This document shows positions 50,801 to 52,413 of a DNA stretch of 52,413 bases, piece after piece. The stretch spans positions 1 through 52,413 of the forward strand of contig PLXR01000130.1 of NCBI GenBank assembly GCA_003151495.1, written 5' to 3'. The position numbers and the translations under genes were made by a program. The notes beneath the pieces were generated by a model. That model searched no databases, was not told where the DNA came from, and was given only the letters and a program-made list of their open reading frames with translations. Position 1 is the first letter of the stretch; the number at the start of each line of letters is the position of its first letter. Source of the stretch: Opitutaceae bacterium. Lineage in GTDB: Bacteria > Verrucomicrobiota > Verrucomicrobiia > Opitutales > Opitutaceae.

Positions 50801-52288
50801 ATGGCGAAACCGGCTGACGAACGGAAGATGTCGAAGAAGGCCTACGAGGCGCGCCTGCCGGACGTGCGCGCGGCGCTGGTGCGGATGCAGGTCGAGCTCA
50901 AGTCCGCGAGGTTCCCGGTGATCCTCGTCGTGGCCGGGGTCGAGGCCTCGGGCAAGGGTGACGTCGTCAACATCCTCAACGGCTGGCTCGACCCCCGCGG
51001 CTTCGAGACCTTCGCCCTGCACGAGCCCACCGACGAGGAGCGGGACCGCCCCGCGATGTGGCGCTACTGGCGGACGCTGCCGCCGAGCGGCCGGATGGCC
51101 ATCTATGCCGGGGGCTGGCACTCCGACGCGCTCAACGACGACCCGAGGAGCGCGCGCGAGCTGGCGCTCTTCGACGCCTCGCTCAGGAGGATCTCCCTCT
51201 TCGAGGCGCAGCTCGCCGCGGCCGGCGCGCTCATCATCAAGGTCTGGCTCCAGCTCTCGAAGACGGCGCAGAGGGCGCGGCTGCGCGACCTCGAGTCGGA
51301 CCCGCGAACAGCGTGGCGGGTGACCCCCGAGGACTGGAAGAGCCAGCGCGACTATGAGAGGCTGGCCCGGCTCGCCGAGCGCATGCGCGCGGCGACCCAC
51401 CAGCCCGGGGCGCCGTGGTACGTCATCGAGGCCGGGGACACGAGGGCGCGCAACCTGACGGTCGCCGACATCGTCCTCTCGCGGTTCAGGATCCACATGA
51501 GGGCCCACCGCAAGGCCCCGAGGGCCCAGTCCCGCGCCGCCCGCAGGGTGGTCCCGCTCCGGCCGGCGGGCCTGCGCCGCCTCCTGTCCCTCTCGCTCGA
51601 GAACAGGCTCTCGCAGCCGGCGTACGAGAAGAAGCGCGACAAGTGGCTCGGCCGGCTCAACAAGGTGGTCCGCGCGGCCGGGCAGGAGAGGCGCTCGATC
51701 GTGTGGGTGTTCGAGGGATGGGACGCGGCCGGCAAGGGCGGGGCCATCAGGCGGCTCACCGACGCCATCGACGCGCGCGACTTCCGCGTGATCCCGGTGG
51801 CGAAGCCGACCGACGAGGAGAAGGCCCACCACTACCTCTGGCGGTTCTGGAGGCACGTGCCGCGCGCGGGGATGGTGACGATCTACGACCGCTCGTGGTA
51901 CGGGCGCGTGCTGGTCGAGCGCCTCGAGGGGTTCTGCTCCGAGCCCGAGTGGCGCAGGGCCTACCGCGAGCTCAACGAGTTCGAGCGCGAGCTCAACGAG
52001 CACGGGGTCATCGTCATCAAGTTCTGGCTGCACATCAGCAAGGAGGAGCAGCTTCGGCGGTTCCGCGACCGCGAGGCCACGACCTACAAGAGGCACAAGA
52101 TGGGGCACGAGGACTGGCGCAACCGCCGGAAGTGGGCCTCCTACGAGATCGCGGTCGGCGACATGCTCGCGCTCACGAACTCACGCCATTCGCCCTGGCA
52201 CCTGGTCGCCGCGAACAACAAGCGCCACGCGCGCCTGGAGATCATCAAGGCCTCCTGCCGCCAGATCGAGGCCGCGCTCGGGGTCTAG
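50801..52288 (+). CDS. pap: PPK2-family polyphosphate:AMP phosphotransferase (two domains)
   Basis: 495 residues made of two fused PPK2 domains, the class II layout of polyphosphate:AMP phosphotransferase, which makes ADP from AMP and polyphosphate. The N-terminal domain (about 10-230) keeps the Walker A-like GVEASGKGD (46-54), but its lid/Walker B segment reads IYAGGWHSD (101-109), so it is probably inactive. The C-terminal domain (about 265-490) has EGWDAAGKGG (305-314) and the full YDRSWYGR (362-369), so it should be catalytic. An excess of Arg/Lys suits polyphosphate binding. Divergent from the DMT transporter gene. Confidence 0.93.
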   Translation: MAKPADERKMSKKAYEARLPDVRAALVRMQVELKSARFPVILVVAGVEASGKGDVVNILNGWLDPRGFETFALHEPTDEERDRPAMWRYWRTLPPSGRMAIYAGGWHSDALNDDPRSARELALFDASLRRISLFEAQLAAAGALIIKVWLQLSKTAQRARLRDLESDPRTAWRVTPEDWKSQRDYERLARLAERMRAATHQPGAPWYVIEAGDTRARNLTVADIVLSRFRIHMRAHRKAPRAQSRAARRVVPLRPAGLRRLLSLSLENRLSQPAYEKKRDKWLGRLNKVVRAAGQERRSIVWVFEGWDAAGKGGAIRRLTDAIDARDFRVIPVAKPTDEEKAHHYLWRFWRHVPRAGMVTIYDRSWYGRVLVERLEGFCSEPEWRRAYRELNEFERELNEHGVIVIKFWLHISKEEQLRRFRDREATTYKRHKMGHEDWRNRRKWASYEIAVGDMLALTNSRHSPWHLVAANNKRHARLEIIKASCRQIEAALGV

Positions 52289-52305
52289 GCGCCCGGGACC
52301 GGCGC

Positions 52306-52337
52306 AAAAAAACCGCCGCGGAGTTCATCCGCGGCGG
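52306..52337 (-). terminator. Rho-independent terminator of the right-end gene
   Basis: Stem CCGCCGCGGA/TCCGCGGCGG (52313-52322 with 52328-52337), loop GTTCA. On the minus strand it is followed by seven T (A run at 52306-52312). It ends the gene running in from the right; the hairpin may also serve the polyphosphate kinase gene. Confidence 0.9.
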
Positions 52338-52363
52338 CAAATATGCGAAACGCCTCCCAGGTC

Positions 52364-52413
52364 TTAGGAAACGTGGCCCGAGACGAGCTTGGTCATCTCG
52401 AACATGCTGACCT
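52364..52413 (-). CDS. C-terminal fragment of an unidentified protein
   Basis: On the minus strand the frame runs from the window edge to a TAA at 52364-52366, giving a tail that ends SMFEMTKLVSGHVS. It is followed after 27 bp by a perfect terminator, which supports a real gene end. Too short to identify. Confidence 0.5.
   Translation of the reverse strand, partial: VSMFEMTKLVSGHVS

Overview
The window is a GC-rich, gene-dense bacterial chromosome segment. The most likely source is a Verrucomicrobiota bacterium of the Opitutaceae type. The clues are a PPi-type phosphofructokinase (GGND and PKTIDND motifs), a DUF2231 plus planctomycete/verrucomicrobial-type cytochrome c protein, Tat-exported Gfo/Idh/MocA and GH36-like proteins, a PP2C-kinase fusion, a TIR-TolB-TPR protein and many outer-membrane barrels. 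This assignment is an inference from gene content only. No rRNA, tRNA, CRISPR array or insertion sequence was seen.

Layout. 1-2.85 kb: end of an ABC-2 exporter operon (ATPase plus two permeases). 2.9-4.2 kb: an outer-membrane porin. 4.4-8.2 kb: a PP2C phosphatase/Ser-Thr kinase fusion behind an APC permease, with a terminator hairpin between them. 8.56 kb: a 44-residue membrane protein with a strong terminator. 8.8-13.6 kb: an arnT-arnB-arnC-arnA(formyltransferase) operon for aminosugar modification of lipid A, lacking arnD and the arnA decarboxylase domain. 13.7-17.7 kb: holA, purB and pfp, which share an upstream sequence element. 17.65-22.9 kb: cstA, a cytochrome c/DUF2231 protein and a DsbD-type reductase.

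22.9-27.5 kb is an AT-richer accessory block: ECF sigma/anti-sigma pair, a small membrane protein, and a PadR-HAAS-CPBP operon, with tandem repeats and inverted repeats in its spacers. 27.6-29.9 kb: a TIR-TM-TolB-TPR protein. 30-33.3 kb: a Tat-exported GH36-like glycosidase coupled to a GT-C-like membrane protein.

34.4-39 kb looks like a stress regulon. It holds an outer-membrane protein, a Sel1 protein, a stand-alone CheB, a ferritin-like protein, dodecin, a lipoprotein, CsbD, a nitroreductase and a SHOCT protein. Four promoters in this block carry the same box, GGYTAAYACCCCAT, at a fixed 22-23 bp from a TANNNT-like -10. This is the most interesting undescribed signal I found.

39-48.6 kb: carboxylesterase, a small unknown protein, a class I aldolase/oxidoreductase pair, a Tat-exported oxidoreductase, a DUF167 protein, a membrane protein, and a TonB-dependent receptor behind a small His-containing exported protein. 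48.6-49.6 kb: a 'mobile mystery protein' A/B pair (XRE regulator plus Fic protein). 49.7-52.3 kb: a DMT transporter divergent from a two-domain PPK2-type polyphosphate kinase. The last bases hold the 3' end of another minus-strand gene with its terminator.
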